DNA from: an uncultured Parafilimonas sp.
GTDB lineage: Bacteria > Bacteroidota > Bacteroidia > Chitinophagales > Chitinophagaceae
Direction of reading: 5' to 3'
NCBI GenBank assembly: GCA_903882935.1
Contig: CAIRZB010000024.1
Location: forward strand, 1 to 64,000
Length of the DNA stretch: 64,000 nucleotides
Under the pieces are notes generated by a model. That model saw only the letters and a program-made list of their open reading frames with translations. It was not told where the DNA came from and did not search any database. Both the position numbers and the translations under genes were made by a program. Below, piece after piece: positions 53,277 to 61,419 of the stretch (positions within the stretch are counted from its first letter, which is position 1; every line of letters begins with the position of its first letter).

Positions 53277-53313
53277 AAACAGGCTGCATAAAACCTTTTA
53301 TTACCTTAGTGGC

Positions 53314-56208
53314 ATGCAAAAGAAATTGTTTTTACTAGATGCGCTTGCCTTAATATTCAGGGCGTACTATGCACTCATCCGCAACCCCCGCATCACCTCC
53401 AAAGGCCGCAACACCAATGCGCAGTTTGGGTTTACCAATACCTTGTACGATTTAATATTAAAAGAAAAGCCCACCCACTTGGCCGTTTGCTTTGATACGC
53501 ATGCACCCACCGAGCGGCATATTGACTTTGCCGATTACAAAGCCAACCGCCAGGAAGCCCCGGAAGATTTGATTGATTCGCTGGAAGATATTAAACGCAT
53601 CATCCGCAGTTTTAACCTGCCCGTGATGGAGCTGGACGGCTACGAGGCCGACGATGTGATAGGTACCCTCGCCTGGCAGGCGGCCGATGCAGGCTATGAG
53701 GTGTATATGGTTACCCCCGATAAAGACTACGGCCAGTTGCTGATACACCCTGGCGTATACATTTACAAACCCGGTTACCAAGGTGGCGACGTGGAAATAA
53801 TGGATGCCCAAAAGGTTTGCGACAAATGGGGTATTGACAGGGTGGAACAAGTAGTGGATATTCTGGGCCTGATGGGCGATGCCGTGGATAACATACCCGG
53901 CATAAAAGGCGTAGGAGAAAAAACAGCCGCCAAGCTGTTGAAGGAATTTGGCAGCGTGGAAAACATATTGGCCAATGCCGATAATATTAAAGGCTCGCTG
54001 GGCGAGAAAGTACGTGCCGGTGCCGAAAGTGCCATTATGAGTAAAAAATTGGCCAAAATAATAACCAATGTGCCGGTTGAGTTTCATGAAGAGAACTTTA
54101 GGCTGAAGGAATGGAACAAACCCGAGATGGCCGAGGTGTTTGTGGAGCTGGAGTTTAAAACCTTGGGCAAGCGTATTTTGGGCGAGGAGTTTAATGTGTT
54201 CCAAACTGGGCCGGTGGCCGTGCAAACTGATTTGTTTGCCCCCCCCTCCCCCCCCGCTGGGGAGGCTTTAAATACGGCGACTGGCAACATTGGCCAATTA
54301 AACCTGTTTGGAGAAAAAGCTTCGCAAGTCCCGACAAAGCCGGGATTGGAGGGGGAGCATGAAGCTGCTTTAGCATCATTATCCATCGCCTACAACATAA
54401 ACAATACGCCGCATAATTATATGCTGGCCGATACCGAGGAAAAAATAAATGAATTGCTAGCCGCCCTAAAAGGCCATACCGAAATAGGTTACGACAGTGA
54501 AACCACCGGCCTTGATGCCAACGACACGGAAATGGTGGGCATGAGCTTTGCCATAAAACCGCACGAGGCGTGGTATGTGCCGGTGCCAGCCGGCTTGGAA
54601 GCAGCCAAAGCTGTATTGCAACATTTTGTGCCCCTGTTTGAGGATGCCTCTATTACCTGGGTGGGCCAAAACATAAAGTACGATTTATTAGTGCTTAAAT
54701 GGTACGGTATTGAGCCCAAAGGCAATGTGTACGATACCATGCTGGTACACTATGTGGTGGAGCCCGACGGCAGGCGCAGCATGGATTTACTAAGCGCCCA
54801 ATACCTAAGCTACGAACCCGTGCATATTGAGGAACTGATTGGCAAAAAAGGCAAGGGCCAGGGCACCATGCGCGATGTGGAGTTTGAAAAAATAAAAGAC
54901 TATGCCGCCGAAGATGCCGACATAACCCTACAGTTAAAATATGCGCTACACCCGGGCCTGGCGGAAAAGGCCGTGGAAAGGGTTTTTTATGAAGTGGAAA
55001 ACCCCTTGGTAAAAGTATTGACTGACATGGAGTTTGAAGGGGTGCGGGTGGATATGGACTTTTTAAAATCCTATTCGAAGGAATTGGAGAAAGAGGCGCA
55101 CATAGCCGAGCAGAATGTATATGCCGGTGCCGGTGTTAGGTTTAACCTGGCTAGCCCCAAACAATTGGGCGAGGTGCTGTTTGATAAACTAAAGCTTGAC
55201 CCCAAGGCTAAAAAAACAAAAACGGGCCAATATGCCACCGGTGAGGACGTGCTGCAAAAGCTGGCACACAGCAACCCCATTGTCGAAGATATTCTTATTT
55301 TTAGGGAGCTTACCAAACTAAAAAGCACTTATGTGGATGCGCTGCCGTTAATGATTAACCGTAAAACCGGCCGCGTACACACCAGTTATGCGCAGGCCGT
55401 GGCCGTTACCGGCAGGCTTAGCAGCAATAACCCCAACCTACAAAACATACCCATCCGTAGCGATAGGGGCCGCGAGATACGCAAGGCCTTCATACCCCGC
55501 GACAGCAACCATGTGCTGGTAAGTGCCGACTACTCGCAAATTGAGCTGCGCATAGTGGCCGCCATAAGCGGCGACCCCAATATGTGCGAGGCCTTCCGCC
55601 AGGGTAAGGACATACATACCGCCACCGCCGCCAAGGTGTACGGCATTGCCGAAACCGAGGTAACCAAGGAGATGCGGTACAAAGCCAAAAGCGTAAACTT
55701 TGGCATTATTTACGGCCAGGGTGCCTTTGGCTTGGCCGATAACCTGGGCATAAGCCGCACCGAGGCCAAAGAAATCATCGACAATTATAAAAAGGAGTTC
55801 AGCGGTATAAACAGCTATATGGATACCACCGTAAATTTTGCCCGCGAGCATGGCTACGTGCAAACACTGGTGGGCCGCAAACGCTGGCTGCGCGATATTA
55901 ACTCCAGCAATTTTACCGTGCGCGGTTTTGCCGAACGCAATGCCATTAACAGCCCCATACAAGGCACCGCCGCCGATATGATAAAGCTGGCCATGATAAA
56001 AATACACCACGCCATTAAAAAAGAAAAGCTCCGCAGCCGCATGATACTGCAGGTGCATGACGAATTGGTGTTTGATGCCCTAAAGGAAGAAGTAGACGTA
56101 CTGAAACCATTGATACTGGAAAATATGCGCACAGCCCTGCTGTTGCCCAACGACGTACCGGTGGAAGCAGAAGTAGGCTCGGGGGATAATTGGTTGGAAG
56201 CGCATTAG
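53314..56208 (+). CDS. polA: DNA polymerase I
   Basis: 964 residues with all three domains. 5'-3' exonuclease (1-300): LLDALALIFRAYYA, DGYEADDVIGTLA, VTPDKDYGQLL, MGDAVDNIPGIKGVGEKTA. 3'-5' exonuclease (about 370-550) looks active: IGYDSETTGLDAND (D-x-E), GQNIKYDLLVL and YAAEDADITLQL. Polymerase: motif A VSADYSQIELRI, motif B KSVNFGIIYGQGAFGLA, motif C LQVHDELVFDA. Between the exonuclease domains a segment at residues about 306-355 contains a low-complexity insert (FAPPSPPAGEA...PGLEGEHEA) coded by C-runs that resemble an intergenic repeat. The ATG at 53314 (MQKKLFLLDA) is the family start; the upstream 57 codons are repeat sequence. It repairs gaps and Okazaki fragments. Confidence 0.96.
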   Translation: MQKKLFLLDALALIFRAYYALIRNPRITSKGRNTNAQFGFTNTLYDLILKEKPTHLAVCFDTHAPTERHIDFADYKANRQEAPEDLIDSLEDIKRIIRSFNLPVMELDGYEADDVIGTLAWQAADAGYEVYMVTPDKDYGQLLIHPGVYIYKPGYQGGDVEIMDAQKVCDKWGIDRVEQVVDILGLMGDAVDNIPGIKGVGEKTAAKLLKEFGSVENILANADNIKGSLGEKVRAGAESAIMSKKLAKIITNVPVEFHEENFRLKEWNKPEMAEVFVELEFKTLGKRILGEEFNVFQTGPVAVQTDLFAPPSPPAGEALNTATGNIGQLNLFGEKASQVPTKPGLEGEHEAALASLSIAYNINNTPHNYMLADTEEKINELLAALKGHTEIGYDSETTGLDANDTEMVGMSFAIKPHEAWYVPVPAGLEAAKAVLQHFVPLFEDASITWVGQNIKYDLLVLKWYGIEPKGNVYDTMLVHYVVEPDGRRSMDLLSAQYLSYEPVHIEELIGKKGKGQGTMRDVEFEKIKDYAAEDADITLQLKYALHPGLAEKAVERVFYEVENPLVKVLTDMEFEGVRVDMDFLKSYSKELEKEAHIAEQNVYAGAGVRFNLASPKQLGEVLFDKLKLDPKAKKTKTGQYATGEDVLQKLAHSNPIVEDILIFRELTKLKSTYVDALPLMINRKTGRVHTSYAQAVAVTGRLSSNNPNLQNIPIRSDRGREIRKAFIPRDSNHVLVSADYSQIELRIVAAISGDPNMCEAFRQGKDIHTATAAKVYGIAETEVTKEMRYKAKSVNFGIIYGQGAFGLADNLGISRTEAKEIIDNYKKEFSGINSYMDTTVNFAREHGYVQTLVGRKRWLRDINSSNFTVRGFAERNAINSPIQGTAADMIKLAMIKIHHAIKKEKLRSRMILQVHDELVFDALKEEVDVLKPLILENMRTALLLPNDVPVEAEVGSGDNWLEAH

Positions 56209-56247
56209 GGGCAGTGAGTCATTGGAGCGGTGGGTCATTGGGATGCT

Positions 56248-56449
56248 CCGCTCTACGAAGTCTCCGGACTTCGTAGTTCTATGCAAAGAGTCTCCGACTC
56301 TTTTAAATGTGGTATCGCAGACACCGGGCATAATACTACGAAGTCTGGAGACTTCGTAGAGCGGATTGTTTTATCGCCTAGGGCAAGAAATGTGTTCTGC
56401 TGTGTGAAGCGTCCTCGCTTCACACGCTTATTCTATCGCCTCCGGCGAT
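56248..56449. repeat. Cluster of five short hairpins with TCC-type loops
   Basis: The gap between polA and the aspartic protease gene holds perfect stems at 56253-56276 (10-bp arms, CTACGAAGTC), 56287-56301 (AGAGTC-TCC-GACTCT), 56336-56359 (CTACGAAGTC again, loop TGGA), 56402-56425 (GTGTGAAGCG, loop TCCT) and 56435-56449 (ATCGCC-TCC-GGCGAT). The outer arms 56248-56265 and 56347-56364 are also exact reverse complements (18 bp), so a larger fold is possible. No gene in the 320-bp gap. Confidence 0.75.
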
Positions 56450-56528
56450 TATTTCGATAGTTCAAGCGGCCGTAAACGTTCGCATAAGTTATGCAATAAA
56501 AAATGTATATTTATAACAAACAAAGAGG

Positions 56529-56948
56529 ATGGGACTTACATACGCAACCATAGAATTAACCAACCAATTCGACGAATATAAATTTGGGGAAGGCGAAATT
56601 ACCCAAGACAAAATTCGCCGCTGGAACGGCGAATGCATGGTTGATACTGGTGCCGTACGTATGGCCATTAACGAAGAAATAAAAGAAAAATTGGGGTTAA
56701 AACAGGGCCAGTTATTAACTGTTGCCATGGCCGATGGAAGCACACGCGCCATTGAAATGCTGGGCGGCATAAAAGTGCGCTTCGGCAATAGAAGTTGCTA
56801 TACGGATGCTTTTGTATTGCCCGGTAATACTGAACCTTTATTGGGTGCCATCCCTTTGGAAGGTATGGATTTGGTGGTTATCCCTTCTGAAAACAGGCTG
56901 GAATATAATCCCGGACACCCTGACGGCGGGTTGTTTTCGTTGAAATAA
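56529..56948 (+). CDS. Clan AA (retropepsin-like) aspartic protease
   Basis: 139 residues. The single catalytic motif is CMVDTGAVRMAINEEI (D-T-G-A, with the following hydrophobic helix), then LTVAMADGSTRAIEMLGGIKVRFGNRSCYTDAFVLPG and the second signature LLGAIPLEGMDLVVIP (the [LI]-[LI]-G-x3-L-x3-D pattern). Such one-domain proteins dimerise to form the active site. Its 3' tail (GGLFSLK, stop) recurs as a remnant at 62096-62120, so it may belong to a family duplicated in this genome. The substrate is unknown. It starts 320 bp after polA behind the hairpin cluster. Confidence 0.85.
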   Translation: MGLTYATIELTNQFDEYKFGEGEITQDKIRRWNGECMVDTGAVRMAINEEIKEKLGLKQGQLLTVAMADGSTRAIEMLGGIKVRFGNRSCYTDAFVLPGNTEPLLGAIPLEGMDLVVIPSENRLEYNPGHPDGGLFSLK

Positions 56949-57130
56949 TCATTCAGGCGGGGGATTGGAAATTGTGGAAGGAGGGCTTTGGTGACCGGCA
57001 GGGGTATTTCATGGCATCTACACTTGCTACGCTCAGTTGAAGGGTTGGGGCTTTGGGGAGCCATGCAAAGAATCTCCGTTGCTATCGTTGGGGTGCTACG
57101 CTAAATACTAAGGGTAGCGGGGGTTGAGTA

Positions 57131-57272
57131 CCTTACGGCGGCTTATACTTTGCGGCATTGTTATGACTACTTTGGCTAATATTTACGCGGAGGTTGGCCT
57201 GCGGTGCCATCTGCCAGCAGGAGACTGGTTTTTATGGTACACCCTAAGAACACTGCCCTAACCCTGAGGATG
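57131..57272 (+). repeat. Dispersed repeat copy A (related to 59821-59952)
   Basis: Shares with 59821-59952 the ordered words CGGCTTAT, TGCGGCATTG, GGCTAATATT, AGGTTGGCCTGCGG, GGAGACTGG and CTGAGGATG with small indels. The rest of the 372-bp gap 56949-57320 contains GC-rich short stems (around 57100) but no gene. Confidence 0.7.
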
Positions 57273-57320
57273 TCGGATATTGTTGTTAGGTACCCCTTTG
57301 GGGCCATGCCCTTAACCCGC

Positions 57321-59519
57321 TTACAACTGCAGCAACCCAGCCTTATACAACGTACTCACTGGTTTATTATCCCAAAAAAGTTCAAAATGTTGCAGGCCGG
57401 CGGCATGGTAGCTCTCCATCAGGTCTTGCAGCGTCAAAACTTTTTTATTAGCAATTGATACGGCGTTCAGTGTTTCCACCAGCCAATCGGCTTGCCCGCG
57501 GTCAATACCAATGGTGTGCTTTCCCTTTTTGTCAATAAAGGTTAGGTTAGTCATCTCCCAGCTACTGCCTTTTTTACTTTTGGTAAAATGTTCCACTATG
57601 GGTGACCTGCCTAAGTAAATAACCTTGGTAGTGGGTTTGGGTTGGGTATAGGCGTCCTGCTCCAGCACCTTTTGTATATAATCCGGCGGTACCTTGGTTT
57701 TAGGCACCTTAAAATCGAACCATTTATGCAATGGCTCATCAAGGCCGATGGCATGCATGTAGTTTAACAGCGATTTTTTGAGGCCGAAGGCAAACTTTTC
57801 ATGGTCGGCGCCTGTTTCATCAATGTGTACCAAGTCGTTGTTTGCAAAGGTACCCACCGCCGTGGATGCCCTTTTTACTTGGTATTGCTCTGGCTGCATG
57901 CCAACGGGGCTGTGTACCGTCATGGTAAACAAGTGCCAGAAAGCTGATTGCAGCACGCCTGCGGCAAATAGCTGCCGCACCATCTCCAGCGAGTCGATGG
58001 TTTCCTGCTCGGTTTGGGTGGGAAAGCCGTACATAAGGTAAGCATGCACCATAATGCCGGCCTGTGTAAAGTGCCGGTTTACCTGTGCCACCTGCGCCAC
58101 GGTAATACCTTTTTGGATGAGCGCCAAAAGGCGGTCGCTGGCCACCTCCAACCCCCCTGAAACAGCGATGCAGCCAGATTGTTTAAGCAAAAGGCATAAG
58201 TCGCGGGTAAAGCTCTTCTCAAAGCGCACGTTGGCCCACCAGCTTAATACAAGCCTGCGGCGTATTATTTCCAGCGCCAGTGCGCGCATCAGCGCAGGGG
58301 GTGCTGCCTCATCCACAAAGTGAAAGCCGTTTTGCCCGGTTTGTTTCATCATCTCCTCCATGCGGTCTGCCAGCAGGTTGGCGGCAATCGGTTCGTACAG
58401 CTTGATGTAGTCAAGCGAAATATCACAAAACGTGCATTTGGCCCAATAGCAGCCATGCGCCATGGTTAGTTTGTTCCAGCGGCCGTCGCTCCACATTTGG
58501 TGCATCGGGTTTACCAATTCAATGGCCGAGATGTATTTGTTAAGCAAAAAATCGCTGTAATCGGGTGTACCCACCTGCCCCTGCTTATAATCGTGGCAGT
58601 TTTTGTTATTAACGTAGTGTACTGCCCCATCCCGCAGGGTAAACGTTCTTTTAAGCGCATCGGCCGTGCTTAGGCCCTCGGCCAGTTGTACCAATTGCTC
58701 AAGGGGCGCTTCACCGTCGTCAAGGGCAATAAAGTCGTAAAACTCAAATACGCGCGGGTCGCTAATGCTGCGCAGCTCAGTATTGGCAAAGCCGCCGCCC
58801 ATGGCCACTTTAACCTGCGGGTAGTGTTGTTTTATCCACTGCCCGCAACGCAGCGAGGTATACAAGTTGCCGGGAAAGGGCACCGAAATGGCCACCAGCT
58901 TGGGTTGCAGCCTTTGCATGTGCCCTTGTAACAGGGTAACCAGTAATTCATCAATAAAAGTATACCCCTGTTGAAGGGCGTTGTACAAGTCGTTAAAGCT
59001 GTTGGCAGAGCGGCCAAGTTTCTCCGCATAACGGCTAAAGCCAAAATGGCCGTCCACGCACTCCTGTATAAGGTCGCTCAGGTCTTCCAGGTACATGGTG
59101 GCAATATGCTTGGCTTTGTCTTGCATGCCCATGGTGCCAAAAGCCCAGTCAAGGTCGCCCAGTTGGTCAAAACGGCTGGCCTCGGGCAAAAAATCACGTG
59201 TACAAATGCGGCGGCCCAGGGTAGGGTTGTGCCCCTGCAAAAAAGTGATTGCGTCGTTAATGGTATCAATATAAACGTCCTGCAAGGCAACCATGCGGGC
59301 GGCATTGGCAGATAACGGCAAGTTTTGGCGGTTGATGCGGCCAAACAGTTGCTGTAGCCCCTGTTTGCAAAACAACTGCAAGGTTACCTCCAGGCCCAGG
59401 TCGCTTTGGAAGGAGGGGATATGTTTGGTATTGAGAAAGCCCTTTAGGTAGGCCGTTGCCGGGTACGGCGTGTTAAGCTGCGTAAAAGGCGGCGTAATTA
59501 AAAACACAGGAACACTCAA
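57321..59519 (-). CDS. B12-binding-domain-type radical SAM protein
   Basis: 732 residues. N-terminal opening VFLITPPFTQLNTPYPATAYLKGFL is that of B12-binding radical SAM proteins. The B12-like Rossmann part continues to VAISVPFPGNLYTSLRCGQWIK...VAMGGGFAN. The radical SAM core carries HGCYWAKCTFCDIS, cysteines spaced C-x4-C-x2-C instead of the classic C-x3-C-x2-C, then GFHFVDEAAPP, WWANVRFEKSF and GCIAVSGGLEVASDRLLALIQKG (the usual G-E motif region) and AYLMYGFPTQTEQETIDSLEMV. A helical C-terminal part of about 200 residues has no recognised domain. Substrate unknown. It is a single gene. Confidence 0.88.
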   Translation of the reverse strand: MSVPVFLITPPFTQLNTPYPATAYLKGFLNTKHIPSFQSDLGLEVTLQLFCKQGLQQLFGRINRQNLPLSANAARMVALQDVYIDTINDAITFLQGHNPTLGRRICTRDFLPEASRFDQLGDLDWAFGTMGMQDKAKHIATMYLEDLSDLIQECVDGHFGFSRYAEKLGRSANSFNDLYNALQQGYTFIDELLVTLLQGHMQRLQPKLVAISVPFPGNLYTSLRCGQWIKQHYPQVKVAMGGGFANTELRSISDPRVFEFYDFIALDDGEAPLEQLVQLAEGLSTADALKRTFTLRDGAVHYVNNKNCHDYKQGQVGTPDYSDFLLNKYISAIELVNPMHQMWSDGRWNKLTMAHGCYWAKCTFCDISLDYIKLYEPIAANLLADRMEEMMKQTGQNGFHFVDEAAPPALMRALALEIIRRRLVLSWWANVRFEKSFTRDLCLLLKQSGCIAVSGGLEVASDRLLALIQKGITVAQVAQVNRHFTQAGIMVHAYLMYGFPTQTEQETIDSLEMVRQLFAAGVLQSAFWHLFTMTVHSPVGMQPEQYQVKRASTAVGTFANNDLVHIDETGADHEKFAFGLKKSLLNYMHAIGLDEPLHKWFDFKVPKTKVPPDYIQKVLEQDAYTQPKPTTKVIYLGRSPIVEHFTKSKKGSSWEMTNLTFIDKKGKHTIGIDRGQADWLVETLNAVSIANKKVLTLQDLMESYHAAGLQHFELFWDNKPVSTLYKAGLLQL

Positions 59520-59649
59520 TAGTAAAAATTTGGGGCAAAATTAGTGTACAATTACCACAAAACCGCCAGCTTGGCGGCCCGGCGTGGCAGGCCAAACACA
59601 TTATATTTGTTTGTACACAGGTTTTTATTGTAAGAGGCAAAAAACCGTA

Positions 59650-59669
59650 ATGCCTGCGTAGGCAGGCAT
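59650..59669. repeat. Short perfect hairpin
   Basis: ATGCCTGC-GTAG-GCAGGCAT (8-bp arms), a common dispersed intergenic hairpin type. It lies just upstream of the transposase remnant. Confidence 0.55.
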
Positions 59670-59682
59670 CTCCTAAAATTAA

Positions 59683-59856
59683 ACCTGCGCGATTTTGGTT
59701 AAGCTGCAATACATTCATAATAACCCGGTGAAGGCCAGCCTAGTTGAAAAGCCCGAAGATTATTTGCTTAGCAGCGCGCGTGATTACAGCGGAGCCATAG
59801 GCCTGCTGCCCGTTGAACACCCTATGGCGGCTTATGCTTTTGCGGCATTGATATGA
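59683..59856 (+). pseudogene. C-terminal remnant of a REP-associated tyrosine transposase (RAYT)
   Basis: Translation from 59698 gives VKLQYIHNNPVKASLVEKPE followed by DYLLSSARDYSGAIGLLPVE, the very characteristic C-terminal block of IS200/IS605-like REP transposases (YIHNNPVKAGLV..P.DY.YSSARDY.G..GLL). An in-frame stop lies just upstream (59680-59682), and the catalytic HUH and tyrosine region is absent, so only about 55 residues survive. Repeat copy B begins within its end. Confidence 0.8.
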
Positions 59857-59952
59857 TTACCTGGGCTAATATTGACGCGAAGGTTGGCCTGCGGGGCGGA
59901 GACTGGCGTTTATGTGCCATCCTTAGAGTGCTGCGCGAACGCTGAGGATGGC
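59821..59952 (+). repeat. Dispersed repeat copy B (related to 57131-57272)
   Basis: See copy A for the shared words. The end contains an imperfect stem GCCATCCTTAG...GCTGAGGATGGC (about 59927-59952), similar in type to the terminator stem at 62050-62086. It directly follows the transposase remnant, the classic arrangement of REP elements beside a RAYT gene. Confidence 0.7.
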
Positions 59953-59965
59953 AACTACATTTTTT

Positions 59966-60351
59966 TATCTTTGTATAAATGTATGAGTAGCTGGGGAGGA
60001 TAGCCACCAGTTTTTTTTATCTTTATGGAACACTACGAATAGCGGAGAAAATTTCTCCTTATAGCTCTTTTTTTAAAAAGCTTGCATAATTCAAAAAGAT
60101 ATAGTATTTTACCAAATAATCCTCAAATAGCACCTTTTGAATCTAAAAGAGATTAGATAGAGATAGTCGGGATTTTCAAATATTTTTTTAAAAATTATTA
60201 CCATTGGGCAAAGAAATAATATAGTGCCAAAGGATGTATAGAACTGCATATTGCAAATTTGAGTAAAGGCCAACTGGATATTTTTAACCAAGAATAAATT
60301 GACTAAAAAATCACATTAGGCGAAATATAAACCGAATAACAAAATAAATAT
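59966..60351. other. AT-rich left flank of the terminal island
   Basis: 386 bp with long A and T runs, clearly poorer in G+C than the preceding 60 kb. No gene. It must contain the promoter of the DUF262-HEPN pair; no convincing TAnnTTTG box was found close to the start at 60352. Confidence 0.55.
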
Positions 60352-61419
60352 ATGAAGGTTACATCGGATAGGCTTCTTAACGACATTGAGACGGGGCGAA
60401 ATACTCTTCAGACAGACAAGTTGGATATGTCTTTTGGGGAAATAATGAGCATGTATGATAAAGGTGAAATAATCATAAATCCAGAATTTCAACGATTATA
60501 CCGTTGGACTGAATATCAAAAAACGAGATTTATTGAATCTATAATTATTGGAATTCCTATCCCTCCAATTTTTGTAGCCGAAGACAAGGACGGGCGTTGG
60601 GAACTAGTTGACGGATTGCAACGACTTTCAACAGTATTTTCATTTTTCGGGATGCTTAAAATACTCCCCGAGAAGAATAATTGGGCTTTGAACGATGGAG
60701 ATTTAATACAAACTTTGGATAAATATTCTTGTACTGACCTACCGCTTAAAATTCAGCTCAATATCAAGAGGGCGTCATGCCGGATAGAAATAATTAAATG
60801 GAATAGTAAATATGACCTAAGATTTGAGTTATTTAACAGATTGAACACAGGTGGTTCCCCATTAACTAATCAAGAAATTAGAAACTCTTTATTTAGGGAA
60901 GTTTCGGGGGAGTTTAATGCCTTTCTAAAAAAACTCGGTCAAAATAAAGATTTCATCAAACTCATCAATGTTGGTCAAGAACAGTTGGATGAATTATATC
61001 ATGAGGAGCTTGTGTTGAGATTCATGTCATTATATAAAATCGCTAACAATGTAAAAAAGAGCATCGCCCAGCATATGACGGACTTCATGCGAGAAGCAGC
61101 CGAGAACAAGAAATTTAACTATAATATGTACGAGCAAGTATTTAACAAGACAATTAGTATATTATCACCATTAGGTTCAAGTGCATTTCGAGCAAAGGGG
61201 AATACTTTTTCAACTGCAGTGTTCGACACTACTATGATTGGGATTTCCGAAAATATCCATCTTTATGGCGGTGCTAAAATCGATAAAATACGTTCCAAGA
61301 TTGAGATCATTAAGAGTGACGATAAATATCAGGCAATGACAAGATCGGGCGGGAACAATTCTGTAGAAAGAGTACGCAAAAGATTGGCATTTTCAAAAGA
61401 AATTTTCGGCACTTTATGA
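60352..61419 (+). CDS. DUF262 (GmrS-like, ParB/Srx-fold) protein
   Basis: 355 residues. DUF262 motifs: IINPEFQRLYRWTEYQKTRFIESII (the I-P-x-F-Q-R-x-Y-x-W signature), IPIPPIFV, WELVDGLQRLSTVFSFF (here D87-G-L-Q-R91 instead of D-G-Q-Q-R) and LRFELFNRLNTGGSPLTNQEIRN. The C-terminal third (about 215-355) is helical without a recognised nuclease; no DUF1524 HNH domain (GmrD part) is fused. DUF262 proteins hydrolyse nucleotides in GmrSD and BrxU type modification-dependent restriction. Here it overlaps the HEPN gene by four bases, suggesting a stoichiometric pair, possibly a regulator or sensor of the HEPN effector. Codon use is AT-rich, unlike the core genes. Confidence 0.88.
   Translation: MKVTSDRLLNDIETGRNTLQTDKLDMSFGEIMSMYDKGEIIINPEFQRLYRWTEYQKTRFIESIIIGIPIPPIFVAEDKDGRWELVDGLQRLSTVFSFFGMLKILPEKNNWALNDGDLIQTLDKYSCTDLPLKIQLNIKRASCRIEIIKWNSKYDLRFELFNRLNTGGSPLTNQEIRNSLFREVSGEFNAFLKKLGQNKDFIKLINVGQEQLDELYHEELVLRFMSLYKIANNVKKSIAQHMTDFMREAAENKKFNYNMYEQVFNKTISILSPLGSSAFRAKGNTFSTAVFDTTMIGISENIHLYGGAKIDKIRSKIEIIKSDDKYQAMTRSGGNNSVERVRKRLAFSKEIFGTL

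Noticed and set aside
52764-53319. Several 60-70-codon frames upstream of polA
   Set aside because: They follow the structured repeats on both strands and have no protein-like composition; the polA frame open upstream of 53314 is likewise repeat.
53458-54225. 255-codon minus frame inside polA
   Set aside because: Antisense shadow of the 5'-3' exonuclease domain.
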